This document shows, one piece after another, positions 1 to 11,145 of a stretch of DNA of 64,000 bases. A program made the translations under genes and the position numbers. Source of the DNA: Microvelia longipes (taxonomy: Eukaryota > Arthropoda > Insecta > Hemiptera > Veliidae); the NCBI GenBank assembly GCA_018340805.1, contig JACMZG010000008.1, forward strand, positions 27,019,245-27,083,244, read 5' to 3'. Numbering within the stretch: position 1 is the stretch's first letter; every line of letters starts with the position of its first letter. The notes under the pieces were generated by a model that had not been told where the DNA came from, ran no database searches, and was given only the letters and a program-made list of their open reading frames with translations.

Positions 1-162
1 GAAACCACCGGCTTTACGTCCCTTCTGAAGGACGTGGTACGCAGAATTTTTATCCCTCTCATAAAAATCCTAGAGGCCCGTGCTGGGATTGAACCCATGA
101 CTAACGTCCATTCATCTGTGTATACCAATGATGTTAGTCCTGTATGTTAAAGCACGCCCACT
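1..162 (-). repeat. tRNA-derived SINE copy
   Basis: Read on the minus strand there is a pol III B-box-like GGGTTCAATCCCA (around 91-103), with an A-box-like stretch upstream near 150. It is followed by a body with TTTATGAGAGGGATAAAAA and CTTCAGAAGGGACGTAAAGC. The same body (TTTATGAGAGGGAAGAAAA...CTTCATAAGGGATG) occurs after a B box at 44600-44800, so the two are copies of one SINE family. The 3' end is cut by the window start. Confidence 0.65.
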
Positions 163-1360
163 ATTTCAAATCAGGCCGTATGTCATACTATGCACACCCT
201 TAAAAACACACTCATCAATGTCGTGTAAAACTAAAGTGACGGCAAATGCATATCAATAATTTACTCTTATGTTACATTTGTAAAAAATCTCAGTTATCAA
301 TTGCAAATGTTCAAAAAGAAATTGCTATTTTTGACAAAGTAGATAATAACCTAATTCTGTAGTTGGACCCTCGCTTAGTCATGTCATAATTTCCTATTAC
401 ATTAATTTTCCTAATTGGAATTCAAAAATGAATTTTGTAGTGTTATAAATGTGTTTAATAGGGTTTAAAAAATATTTTTCTATAAAACATCCTTACTTTA
501 TTATGGATATTCTTGAGTTTATATCACGCCAATGTCTATTAATAAATTCTTAAAACGTGTCGTGCATGTATAATAATAGCGTGTTTTATTAATATAATCC
601 TATAATGTTACAACTTATTTTAATATAAACTTAACATTATAGCTTATATTACTATTAAAAATTACTATTTACTTTTAATGTGATATTCGTTTGTTTGTGA
701 TTAGTACACGATAATATTGGCATTACAAAATTACATGGGCATGAAGTTAAAATTATTATAATTACAAAAGATGAATTTTGGCCTCTCCTATTCTTTTAAT
801 ATTTGTTATATGTTCTGTGACCTGTATCTGTTTTATATTTTGATAGAAAATTCATCCTCATAAAGAAAGATTATACGAGATCTCCCACGAAAATTCGTAT
901 TTGTTACAGCATTTCTATTTTTAACTAACTATACTCAGTATTAATAAAATTTATTAAAATCTTGGTTTTCATTAAAAACCTAAATCTAATACCTTGGTTT
1001 ATTTCCTGGTCTTAAATATAAATCTCAAAAAAAAATCTTAGAATATAAATATATATCTATAACTCATTAGCAATGGGCACAGTACCCTAATCGATTAACA
1101 AGACTTGTTTTCCTCTCTCTTATTTTGAGGCACTATTAACTTTTGTACCATTACTGAGCATTAGGTGACGTCGGTAATTATTACTATTCAAATAGTAGAT
1201 TTTTCAGATTACGCCGCTTCGATACTTATATCGAATTTTAATTACTTATAATTAAAAACTTAAGAAGCATTCTGAAATAGTAAAGCAGAATTATTTATTT
1301 GAGTAAATTATTGTTTATATTTAGCATTTTAAAAGACAGAAATATATACTACGCTTACAT

Positions 1361-1363
<3 letters not shown>
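163..1363. other. AT-rich intergenic DNA, nothing recognised
   Basis: Very AT-rich with stops in all frames; no exon-like, RNA-gene or repeat signature was seen. Confidence 0.5.

Positions 1364-1410
<47 letters not shown>
1364..1410. repeat. (TA)n microsatellite
   Basis: Nearly pure TA dinucleotide tract of about 47 bp with a single TT interruption. Confidence 0.95.
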
Positions 1411-2749
1411 GTATGTATAATTACTTTAACTAATATAAATATAAGGAATGCTGCAGATTATGCTCTGCTTGCTAACAGCAGTTACGAGGAGCATATTACT
1501 CCTAAGATGAATTTCTGAGTAATTCATGACATTTACAAAAATACATGCTTGTGATCTTAAAGATATTAACAATATTATATTTGCTATGCATATTTGTGGC
1601 TTTTGCTTATATATAAAATTTGTTACCAGTATCTATAGATTCCACATACGTTTCATTGTTAAGTGAAATGTTTATTTTATAAGATATATGCTAAATATTC
1701 AGGTAGAGTTTAGCATGCTGTTTATGTTTTATTCAGTAGTATTTCATTGAAATCTGACACCGCATATAAGACGTATTATCATCTCTATAAATAATGCACG
1801 TTTTTCTTTTCAATGTCGTTTTTTTATGTTTTTACTTTTTTATTTATATAATTTCCAGTTTTACTTAAATTTTACTAACATTTACTTTTTATTTTATAGT
1901 TATGCTTAATATTGTCAAATTAACTGGCTTTTGGTTTATCTATTTAACTATGTTCACATACACAAGGTAAATTTACTTTAAGTGCAAGTTGCGGAAAAAG
2001 CTCTAAAAATTACTTAGTGTTTATTTCCTGCTTCATTGTTGCCCTAACTTTGACTGAACATAGACTTAACTTTTGTGTAATTTGGGCTTCTCTTCCTTTA
2101 AAATTGCTGTTTTAATTCATTTCCCTATTCTTATTTTAACGCCCTTTATTGTAATTTATAAAACCATGCCTAATGGTCAGCTCCATGAGGTATGGTCGTG
2201 TGCACGAGTATCAGATTGCAATTACACTTACAGCGATTGCGCTATAATACACCAGAGCCGACTAACCTTGGTCCAACACAAGTCCGATCCAGATTATGTG
2301 CAACCATAAGCAGGGACAACGGGTCAAAACTGTGGTTCGTGGTTTAAACCGTTTAATTACTTCACTTTGTTGAAGATAATAATGTTTAACTTGCATCTGC
2401 ATTTATTGCTGTGTTATCTGTGGATGAGCCTATGGCTGAAGTGCATCAGCCAATGTGCTGGTAAGCCTGGTAGGCTGCCTGGCATCCAGTAGGCTGCTAG
2501 ACTAACCTATTATAATGGACAGATAATTATGATGGATAATAACATCATCATACCCTTTTACTTATGCTAATTTCTCTCATTAATGATTTGGAATTCTGAC
2601 TTTCTATTGTAGCACGTTTGTTTAGTGTTGTTATATTTTCAAATTGTTAAATTTGAGTTAAAGTTTTAAACCATCGAAGGCTCGCTATATATGAATTAAA
2701 ATTAAATCGTTTTAATACGAATACTATTACTTTAAACTTAGAGCATTGT
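1411..2749. other. AT-rich intergenic DNA, no gene recognised
   Basis: An open frame of 78 codons near 2073-2309 starts at a non-ATG codon and has no recognisable protein features. A short patch at 2420-2510 repeats AGCCT/AGGCT several times. Otherwise nothing is seen. Confidence 0.4.
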
Positions 2750-2822
2750 CCAGGCTACGAACCCCGGACCTTCGGTACCGAAATCGAGCGATTATATGAT
2801 CACGGCCACGGGATCATATAAT
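2750..2822 (-). repeat. tRNA-like SINE relic
   Basis: On the minus strand GTGGCCGTGATCATATAATC is followed about 35 bases later by CCGGGGTTCGTAGCCTGG, spaced like pol III A and B boxes. There is no folded tRNA and no CCA, so it is a SINE head or tRNA pseudogene rather than a tRNA gene. Confidence 0.35.
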
Positions 2823-4341
2823 ATCTTATCGGATGTAGAATAAGAAATTACTTTATTTATTAAATTACTTTTAAACCTTGAAAACTCAATTCTATTTGTT
2901 ATTTTATCGATATAAGAATAAAGTTTTTCTTTATCTGACACTTATTTTCGTTACATCTTTATCTATTAATGAAAAAATAAAGTGAAAGCAAGAAAGTCTT
3001 ATGTCTCAAGTTTTTTTATTCTTCAGGCTGTCACAGTTGTCACAGGTTCTGTCACGTGTTTCCTCGTTGAAAGGAAAAATGCCGGCGCTTACAAAAAAAA
3101 AAAACACTGACACAGTGTAGAGGAATCTACTGCGACTTTATTCTGTAAAAATAAAAATTGTAAAATGAGTCCTTTCTGAAGGTTTTCTTGAAAACAATTT
3201 TATTTTTGTCTTCAATCTAGTTTAATGCTTTGATTTTTTAAGTTTATCTCTAAGTTCTCGTTTAGTTTCGTTATTTTTTAACATCTGTTTCGATTTTCTT
3301 GTTATTTTTCTTATTTTACCTTTTTTAAGAAAAAGGAAGAAATTCTTTTTGTAAAAAATTTTTATTTGCTTGACTTTTTATGAAAATGTAACAAATGTAA
3401 CCAAGAGAAGGAAAGTAAAGCAAGGGGAATAAACAAGCTGTGTGGAAAATGTTTGATTTAGTGGTTGAATCTTGATTTTTTGTATTTGTAGCACATTGTG
3501 TGTCAGGATTCTTTGTTTGCTTTGAAAACCCCTGACTTTTCCTGATAAACTATGTATTTTATTTATCTTCTTTTCGTTTACATATAATGCTCTATATTAC
3601 GTTAATGTATGGAACATTTTGAATCCTTGGTTTTCTCTAGCATTTTTCAAATTCATAGGTTTAAACCCTATCTCGCTGGTTTGTATTATACAAAAACTTC
3701 GATGTAAGTTTTTAATTGTTCAAGCCGTACATTGTTACTTCGCCTTTTATCTCTGTATCTCGTTAGTTCGTATTTCTAAATCGTATCTTGGTATATCGTA
3801 TTTTACAGACAGTCTTCAAATCGTAGCTTGTTGGTTTGTACTTTCGAACCTTATCTAATTAGTTCGTATTTATAAAAACCTCGTAGATTGTTAAAATGGC
3901 ACTATGGCCAAAAATAAATGCCGTCCAGCTAACATATTATGTTAATGGTTTTTGTCCTCTTAAAGGAACCAATTATATAAATCTTAATATAGTCCAGTTT
4001 TCCATAACGCCAAATTATTTAAAATCATTACTCGTTAATACGTATTTGCGCAAGCTTTGAGTAGGAATGTAAAAAATAAGATAAATAAATTGGGCACAGG
4101 ATACCTCGGTTCTTTTCCTCACAACTTAATAATAATTTGTGTATTTGTTTAAGAAAATACAGTTCTCATAGAAATGAGTTTTTTTTATAATTTTTTTTAC
4201 TTTTCAACTCAACTTAATAATATTATGTTGATTTATTTCTATAAGTATTATATTCTTTAGGTGATCTCAGTACGTTTCCTTATACCACCTACGTTAGCAG
4301 GTGTGGAAAAGTAAAAAAAATGTTTAAATAATGCAAAAAAG

Positions 4342-4348
<7 letters not shown>
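2823..4348. other. AT-rich intergenic DNA, no gene recognised
   Basis: The patch at 3660-3890 repeats loosely related 'tcgta..ttgttagttcgta' units, a decayed short tandem array. Nothing else is supported. Confidence 0.4.

Positions 4349-4391
<43 letters not shown>
4349..4391. repeat. (TA)n microsatellite
   Basis: Uninterrupted TA dinucleotide tract of about 43 bp. Confidence 0.95.
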
Positions 4392-4394
<3 letters not shown>

Positions 4395-4871
4395 TAACAA
4401 CAACATTTAAAACGCTTGAAACAACGTTAGGACCATAGGCAGAGACCGTTTCGTGATTGTGCCTTTTTATTTTCCTATTTAATAATTGAAGTATTTACTA
4501 AAGAATAATGATTTCCTTTATCTATTTTGTTTTGTAACCTCTATTGTAAAATACATTGTAAAATAAACCCTTAATAATCGCTCGGGTCTCTGATTTATGT
4601 AACAATTATATATTCCCTTTAGGAATGATAACAATCTCCATTTTAACATCAATACCAATGTCCAAAAATGTAACCGTGTAATAAATCATTAAATTAATCT
4701 ATTCCCTTCGTCGATTGAGAAAATATTTTATCAGTATCAAAACATCCCATCAGTCGCATTAGAATCCCCGCAAACTTTTTATCCAAAGCTCTCTGAAAAA
4801 ACCTTGATTTTTCTTATATTGTGAGTAATAACCGATGTTTACATTTAATTAAATCATTTAAAAACTATAAT

Positions 4872-5290
4872 AAAAATCGGTTACCGGGTACTTCGGAACA
4901 TTTCCCTTACCATGTCAGATTGGCTTCGCTCGCCCTCACTACTTTGAACTCGCTTTACTCGTCCTCAGTATATACAAATTTATATTGAAGTACGTCTTCG
5001 CACTTGCTTCGCGCGTAGTTACTTGTCATCAGACAGTTATAACATCCGTTTTATTCTCAGCGGTCAGCCGTGAAGGTACTGGCCACGCTCGATACTGCTT
5101 AACATGAATGACCTAACCAAATAAGTAGATGAACTCCTTTATTGAATTAAAATTAGTATATTTATTTCTTACGGAAAGGGGTACGTGTCTAATTCTAAGG
5201 GAATTGCATTATTTTTCAAAATATTGAACGAATATTAAAAAAAAACATATACATGTTATTCGATGGAAACTAAACTAATGCTGATAACGA
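4872..5290 (-). repeat. 5S-like interspersed repeat, truncated copy
   Basis: Read on the minus strand this is the 3' half of the family best seen at 14208-14897. The family end (GGTACCCGGTAACCGATTTT) is at 4872-4891. The 5S-like block is at 5053-5104 (TTAAGCAGTATCGAGCGTGG, then GGCTGACCGCTGAGAATAA). The GAGTTGAAATT-type upstream part is decayed at 5150-5290. Confidence 0.7.
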
Positions 5291-6540
5291 AGTAATAACT
5301 TTAAATAAACTTATTTTTAGTGCAAATACATTACTTCTAGTATATTTTTTTAAATGAGGATAGGATGTATAGGTTTAGGATAGGTTAAGTTATAAATGAG
5401 GATTTATTTATTTATATATTTTATGAATTCTTATAATTTTTAATAAATTTAATAAATCCTTCAAAATTAGTTATTTAATAACAACTATATTGTTAGTTAC
5501 TAAACATATTTTGAAATTATAGAACAAGCAAGGTTAGTTATTGTTTTTAAGTATATTTTTTACACAAATCCGATCCATTTCATTTATTAAATTTCCATTT
5601 CATTTACTTTCCATAAAACTGAAAATTTCGCAGAAGTTGGCTAATTTGAAATATTTTTTAGATAACTACGTTGTATTTAATGGTTGGAATTCAAAGTGAT
5701 AAAACTCCAGATATTAGAGAAATACTTCAAAATACATATTTCATGCTTCGGAAATTTTTAGCTTTTATTATCTCTCTGATTCAAAGAGAATATTTAAAAT
5801 GTAATTTTGTAATATTTTTGGAGTAATACTTTAAAAATAACTTAATCCTATAGCTTTATAATTTTCACTTTTTTAAATGTTACAAAAAGATTAATTGTTT
5901 TATCAATTTTAATATAAATTTTAACTAAACGTACTATTATAACTTTATTTCAAATTATGTTTTGTTAATCTACATTCAGATAAATTTAACTTTTTTTTTC
6001 GATTTTCTGATTATTCCAATTTTCATTTGTTTATTAAAACGCTTATTTGAGCCGAAATTGCAATGTACAGTATGGACGGATTGAGATATAATTATTACCA
6101 TCCATTTATTAGTAATTTTTCTGTATTCATTAGTTATTTAACATTCAATTAACGAGTTTTTGAATTCATTTTAGAGAAAGCTCTAATTATTTCTAACAAC
6201 GTATTTTGCTCTTTAAATTGTTTTAGCTCTTAATTGCATGTTTATTGCTAAAAACTTAATACAGTCGTTTTATAGGGTGGTTGTAGTTATTGAGTAAATT
6301 GATTTGTAATTAATTGAAATATTCACATGTATTGAATTGCGTAAGTAATTATGTTGCTTATTTCGTTCTTAATAACAAGTCCCTAATATTAATTTGAAGC
6401 AGAGATAACAATGTTATTAATAATAAACCTGAAATTTTTATATTCAGTGTAGGATTATGCCTCATTTATGGTTTTATTGAAGGATACTTCATGATATGCC
6501 TTATAAGTAAGTATTATTTAATCTGTTTTTTAGCGAATTA
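5291..6540. other. AT-rich intergenic DNA, nothing recognised
   Basis: No exon, RNA gene or clear repeat was seen; about four fifths A+T by eye. Confidence 0.4.
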
Positions 6541-6544
6541 CCTT

Positions 6545-6640
6545 TGGGAAAAAATTCGCTGATGTTCTAAGCGTCATGGCGGGAGTCGAATCTCAAACCA
6601 CGACACAAATCGTTTCAGAGGTCCCGGATGACAAAAAATA
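6545..6640 (-). repeat. tRNA-like SINE relic
   Basis: On the minus strand GTTTGAGATTCGACTCCCGC carries a B-box-like GATTCGACTCC (one mismatch to GGTTCGANTCC). The upstream A-box region is too decayed to place, and no tRNA fold is visible. Confidence 0.35.
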
Positions 6641-6885
6641 AGTTTCGTGAACCTTTATATATTTCTAGACACTATCTTGTAAACTCGCTATCTTTCGAAC
6701 GGATTAATATTTTTTAATCAAACTTTGTACCAAAATCAACCTTGGGGAAGACACGAACCCTATTCAAACCCAGGTTTTTGTGACGTCATTAACCCGGTTT
6801 GCTGAGTCAGCAAATTTTTAAACAAAAATCGGCTAAATTCAGGGTTAATATATTTTGCCACATAAAAGGTCATTATTTATGTTTC

Positions 6886-7085
6886 TTGAGACGCTGAATC
6901 GAATAAAACTGGTCCGAAGTCGATACGACTACTCTAAGTGACCAACAAGTCGAAAAACTATAGTACATTGCCGCAAATAAAAATTTTGGCCGGTAAAAAA
7001 TAAAATTTGAGTAGAGTGCCGTTTTATATGTATTTTTAGGACACTGAATCGAATAAACCCGGTCCGAAGTCGTTACGATAATGTA
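6886..7085. repeat. Pair of ~48-bp direct repeats (CTGAATCGAATAAA...)
   Basis: GACGCTGAATCGAATAAAAC followed by TGGTCCGAAGTCGATACGAC at 6889-6930 recurs as GACACTGAATCGAATAAACC and CGGTCCGAAGTCGTTACGAT at 7038-7080, directly before the tandem array. It is probably the flank of the same repeat unit. Confidence 0.6.
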
Positions 7086-7089
7086 AGTA

Positions 7090-7390
7090 TATTATTGCGA
7101 TTTAGGTCTTTATGTCTTACATGTCATGTGATGTACGTATATTATTACGATTTAGGTCTTTATGTCTTACATGTCATGGATGTACGTATATTATTGCGAT
7201 TTAGGTCTTTATGTCTTATATGGCATGTGATATACGTATATTATTGCGATTTAGGTCTTTATGTCTTACATGTCATGGATGTACGTATATTATTGCGATT
7301 TAGGTCTTTATGTCTTACATGTCATGTGATGTACGTATATTATTACGATTTTGGTCTTTATGTCTTATCAGTCATATAACGTACGTATAT
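7090..7390. repeat. Tandem repeat, six ~50-bp units, 99-bp dimer period
   Basis: Units of GATTTAGGTCTTTATGTCTT plus TTACGT-rich spacer alternate between 50 bp (..CATGTGATGTACG) and 49 bp (..CATGGATGTACG), giving a 99-bp higher-order period. Because 99 is divisible by three, one frame stays open for 94 codons, but this is a by-product of the array and not a gene. The sixth unit is diverged. Confidence 0.9.
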
Positions 7391-8551
7391 TATTACTATT
7401 AAGATCTTCATGTCTCATCTATCTTTTAATAAGTAAAATATTGCTATAAACTCTTTTAATATATCAAGTGTAAAATAATATTGCTATCAAGGTGTTCATG
7501 TCACATCTGTCATGTAAATCTTTTATTATCTTACATTTTCTAAATTGGTCCTCTCATCAAAAACATAAACTTTGCTATATAAAAATCTAGTTTCTCAGTG
7601 GAAGGTAACGCTATTTTTGCTTCGATGTCATTTTTATTATGGCAAAGTAGTTAAAGATAACGAGTTATGATGTTGGATGAAATGACAATACCTATGGCGC
7701 TGTTTATTGTTTTATTCTCATAGTTGGTTCTTTTTATACCTTTACTTGAGAATATAGAGCACTAACAATTTATAGTGTCTTAAATTTTCATTGGTTAAAA
7801 GCTTTTTTATACTCTTTAAAAATACAAGTGCATTACACGCGTTTTTAAAATGACGTTCATAAAACAAAATGCTAAACTATTATTTTTACGTTCTAATATT
7901 GTTAATATAATTAATATTACCGCAATAAACTAAGTGATGGTTTATTTTTTATATTTTTAAGAAGTAAAATGGAGAAAAAATTAGTAAATTTATAATTAAC
8001 ATCGCAGTTAATTTGTAATTGTTTAGCCTAACTTTTTTGCCTTGTTTACGAAGGGAACCTATACGATAATGCTCAATGATGTTATGATTAAACTCGTAGA
8101 GATTTATTACTTGAGGGACCTTAATGGTTGAATTTTGAAACATCATAAAAGTAACCCAATTACCTTCGACTAACAATAAAATCAAATAACATATCAAAAC
8201 ACAGATAATGTGTGGGAAGCCAAAAACAATTATTTTTTATAACCGTGACACTCTTTAAGGAGGTTTCAATGAGGTTACACAGAGTCCCTGAGAGCCCCAA
8301 AAAGATGTTTCAGCACTCTAAATGTATTGATATAGGCTGTGCTCCCTTTAGTATATATCTCTATGGTTAAACTAAGCAAAACGGAGTAGTATTGCTCTTG
8401 TGGTTATTATGCTGCCAATACTTGATGCACAATGGTTATGAACGCACCCTCCCTATACAGTATATTTGTATTCATTTAATGCGTTACTCTCGTGTTTGGT
8501 AAAGCATGAATAGTTCTCACTTTTAAGACCGTCTGTCTCGCAAATGTAAAT

Positions 8552-8641
8552 GAATAAAAGTCTAGCATATATGCAAGCATATATTCTAGACTTTCATTCG
8601 TGTAATTATAAGAGCATTTTTCAAGAAAAATGCTCTTATAA
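8552..8641. repeat. Two adjacent hairpins
   Basis: Hairpin 1: arms 8552-8574 and 8577-8599 (23 bp, two mismatches, 2-base loop). Hairpin 2: arms 8606-8621 and 8626-8641, a perfect 16-bp inverted repeat TTATAAGAGCATTTTT with a CAAG loop. Their function is unknown; they may be a fold-back relic. Confidence 0.85.
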
Positions 8642-8781
8642 CATGTGTTTATGCTTCTAGTGACTAGGCGCCACACAAATGTCAAATATGATCTAGTTGG
8701 TACGTATGTAATAAGAGAATAACAATATGTTTTACGAGGAGGTCTATTGATTCAGTTGAATCTTTTAGATACTTTACTATC

Positions 8782-8979
8782 ATGTTTTTCAACCAAGACA
8801 ATTCCGCCCTTATTATTAACCCATCCAACGAGTATAAAACTAACGACCCAGACTATGCTAAAAAACTCACGATGATATCAAGGGGCTTTCAAAGGGCCCT
8901 TAAACTAAAGAACTTCTCAGACCCAAGAAATTTTGACCTGGCGTGGAATAGGCCGCTCAGGACCAACGATCTGTTGTAG
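8782..8979 (+). CDS. Orphan ORF of 65 codons, unrecognised
   Basis: Starts with ATG at 8782 and ends with TAG, reading MFFNQDNSALIINPSNEYKT, NDPDYAKKLTMISRGFQRAL and KLKNFSDPRNFDLAWNRPL. The codons are clearly less AT-rich than the surroundings and the peptide is balanced and hydrophilic with no low complexity, so it looks like real coding sequence or a relic of it. No domain is recognised; no signal peptide or membrane segment is seen. No convincing splice sites flank it. It could be a fragment of a transposon protein, a small gene, or chance. The pair of hairpins at 8552-8641 lies just upstream. Confidence 0.25.
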   Translation: MFFNQDNSALIINPSNEYKTNDPDYAKKLTMISRGFQRALKLKNFSDPRNFDLAWNRPLRTNDLL

Positions 8980-10556
8980 CCTTGCTGAAAAATTCTTTAC
9001 TATCCACGCCCTGTCACACGTCCGTGGGCAGAGTCTAGCAGTGAATACCGTCTGCATTTTTGCATTCATATTTCATTATTGGTTTCCATTGCTTTTACCT
9101 TTTTCGTTTTAGAGTACTTATTGCCAGCTGATCATCATGTTTCTGTGTGTTTATTTACATTTTTCTGTATGTAATTGGCACGAGAGACTTAAGAACGTTA
9201 CAGGCTAAATGCTGTTTTAAAACAATCATCTTTAGCATTTCTCGTCATAAATTCTTCCAAATAATGCCTTATTCCACTCTGATTTTTTTGTATATTCTGT
9301 AAATTGGTTGTGTTCCCACAATAAATATAAAAGATCTTCCGCTACTCTCCTGATTGGGTAATATCAAATGTAAAATACTAAACAATTTGTTAATGCTAAT
9401 TAAAAAGAATTAAAAAGTAGGCTCTGAAGCATTTGACTTTCATCTCTAACTTTTGAGCTTGAATGAGGTATTGAAGGTACACAGGTTGCTATATTTAGTC
9501 TTGATAAACCTTTTCATGAATAATTCTCTTTGATTAGTTTGCCTTAGCTTCTCTAGTATCCTCGTTACGATACGCTGTAGGTATAACTTTGAAAGCCGCT
9601 AATTACAAGTCTTAGCCGTCATTGACTTAACTATTTTCAGATTCTCTGTATGGATGTTAATATTTTATGTCTTCCATTCTCTTGTCTTTAACTCTATATT
9701 AAACTATACTCTCTTTCCTTTTTTGTATTGTCTTTTATTTCTCAGTGTGTCACTTGACTGTTTAATTATTCTGAGAGTTTTTAAGGTGAATTCTCTCCGT
9801 TTTCACAACTATTTATTTTCCTCTAGCTAAATTAATTATTTACTGAATATTTTCATGTTTATTTAATAAACCTCTTTTAGAAACAATGTTTTTTTTAAGA
9901 TTAATCTTAGTTGTAATATTTAAATATTATAAAATATTGTTTAATAAATTTATATTATACTGTAAATTGATAATTTTTGCAATAAACGTTTTAAGCGAGA
10001 ATCTCCTTTCCCCAACTTCTCCCCGTCTCCAAATAATTATTAAATTAAATACAATAATTTCCTCAATACCTACTAGGTAGTAGGTGAGGGATTGTTAAAA
10101 TACTAATTAATTTAATACTGTTTTTTCGACTCGGTGAGATGAATGCTTGAAAACTGAAATCGCATTTATGCTTCTTACTTACTAACTTCCTTACTCATAC
10201 ATTTTACTTTTCTCATTTATACCGTAGTTATATAGGAAAAGTATTTAGTTTGCAAAAAATTAAAAACCGGGATGTCACGAGAATTATCAAGTTAAGTTGT
10301 TTTTAAGACCTCCTCAGTGGTTTTCACAAAGTTGTCTCTCTGTATGTGTGTGTCTGTTATCATCGTATCTACCAGTGTATTTATGCTCGAGAGTTGAAAC
10401 TGGGTATAAAAATTAATCTTTAAGTTGTTATGTCATTGACCGGCAATCATGACTCAAAGAAATTTCAAAATTCATAAAACGTGAGAACATTTATCGATCG
10501 GTTTGAGATTTGGAACGAATGTAGTCATATATAAGACTAACTTATGTGCCAAGTTC

Positions 10557-10841
10557 GGGTAACAGTCGTTGGCGCTCCAAGTTGTTGGAGCTCCATTCGT
10601 TCGCGCGCCATCATTTGCGCTCCAATTCGTTGGAGCGCCATTTATAGGCGCTCCACATCGTTGGAGCTTCATTTAAAGTGGAGCTCCAACGATATGGAGC
10701 GCCAACGAATGGCGCGTCAACGAATTGCCTGCACTTTAATTTTCTCGTGTGATTTCTCTAAAAATTCATAGACGCTCCAAATCGTTCGAGCTCCATTTCA
10801 AATGGAGCTCCAACGATATGGAGCGCCAACGAATGGCACCC
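10557..10841. mobile_element. 285-bp TIR element made of GGCGCTCC/GGAGCGCC units
   Basis: Flanked by perfect 8-bp direct repeats CCAAGTTC (10549-10556 and 10842-10849). The ends are inverted: GGGTAACAGTCGTTGGCGCT at the left against GGGTGCCATTCGTTGGCGCT read from the right (19 of 22 positions match). Uninterrupted family copies (around 14508, TGTGACAAGTTTCATC) show the empty site. The interior is a series of direct and inverted GGAGC(G/T)CCAACGA units. It has no coding capacity, so it is a non-autonomous DNA transposon of an 8-bp-target superfamily. Confidence 0.85.
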
Positions 10842-11040
10842 CCAAGTTCCATCGCATTATAAATAGCATTAGTTTAATTTTATCAAATTACTTGTATACG
10901 TTTTTTAAATAATTTAAAAAAAAATCAGAAAATAATTCAATTGAGCTGAACTTTGAATTTTTCCCTTTACGTGATAAATAAGTATACTAAGTTGCGTTTA
11001 ATACGGCAAGTATATCTATGGTTTTTGTTTGATAATAAAA

Positions 11041-11094
11041 GTTAAGCAGCATCGAGAAAGGTCAGTGCCATGATGGGTGACCGCTGGGAATAAA
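11041..11094 (+). promoter_or_regulatory. 5S-rRNA-like internal promoter block, best preserved
   Basis: GTTAAGCAGCATCGAG (box A-like), GGTCAGTGC (intermediate element-like) and GATGGGTGACCGCTGGGAA (box C-like) follow the 5S rRNA internal control region in order, with near-normal spacing and one deletion in box C. The 5' half and the extreme 3' end of 5S are absent, so this is not a 5S gene. Confidence 0.6.
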
Positions 11095-11145
11095 CTAATG
11101 CAATAACTATCTGAAGACGAGCGCAGCAAGTCCGATGACATTTTG

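Larger units (their letters stand above)
10219..11145 (+). repeat. 5S-like interspersed repeat, copy with nested MITE
   Basis: The family head (CGTAGTTATATAGGAAAAGT) is at 10220. The CTCTGTATGTGTGTGTCTGT segment is at 10338, and the 5S-like block at 11041-11094 (GTTAAGCAGCATCGAGAAAG, then GATGGGTGACCGCTGGGAA). A 285-bp foreign element interrupts it at 10557-10841. The 3' end is replaced by a second family member starting about 11146. Confidence 0.75.

Noticed and set aside
7095..7379. 94-codon open frame with repeated FRSLCL / YDLGLYVL
   Set aside because: Explained entirely by the 99-bp tandem period being divisible by three.
10472..10771. Overlapping frames with repeated GAPTNWSAND-like peptide on one strand
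   Set aside because: By-product of the GGAGCGCC/GGCGCTCC units of the nested MITE.
11041..11094. Functional 5S rRNA gene
   Set aside because: Only the internal-control-region part resembles 5S; the 5' half and closing stem are absent, so it is a repeat-embedded promoter-like block.
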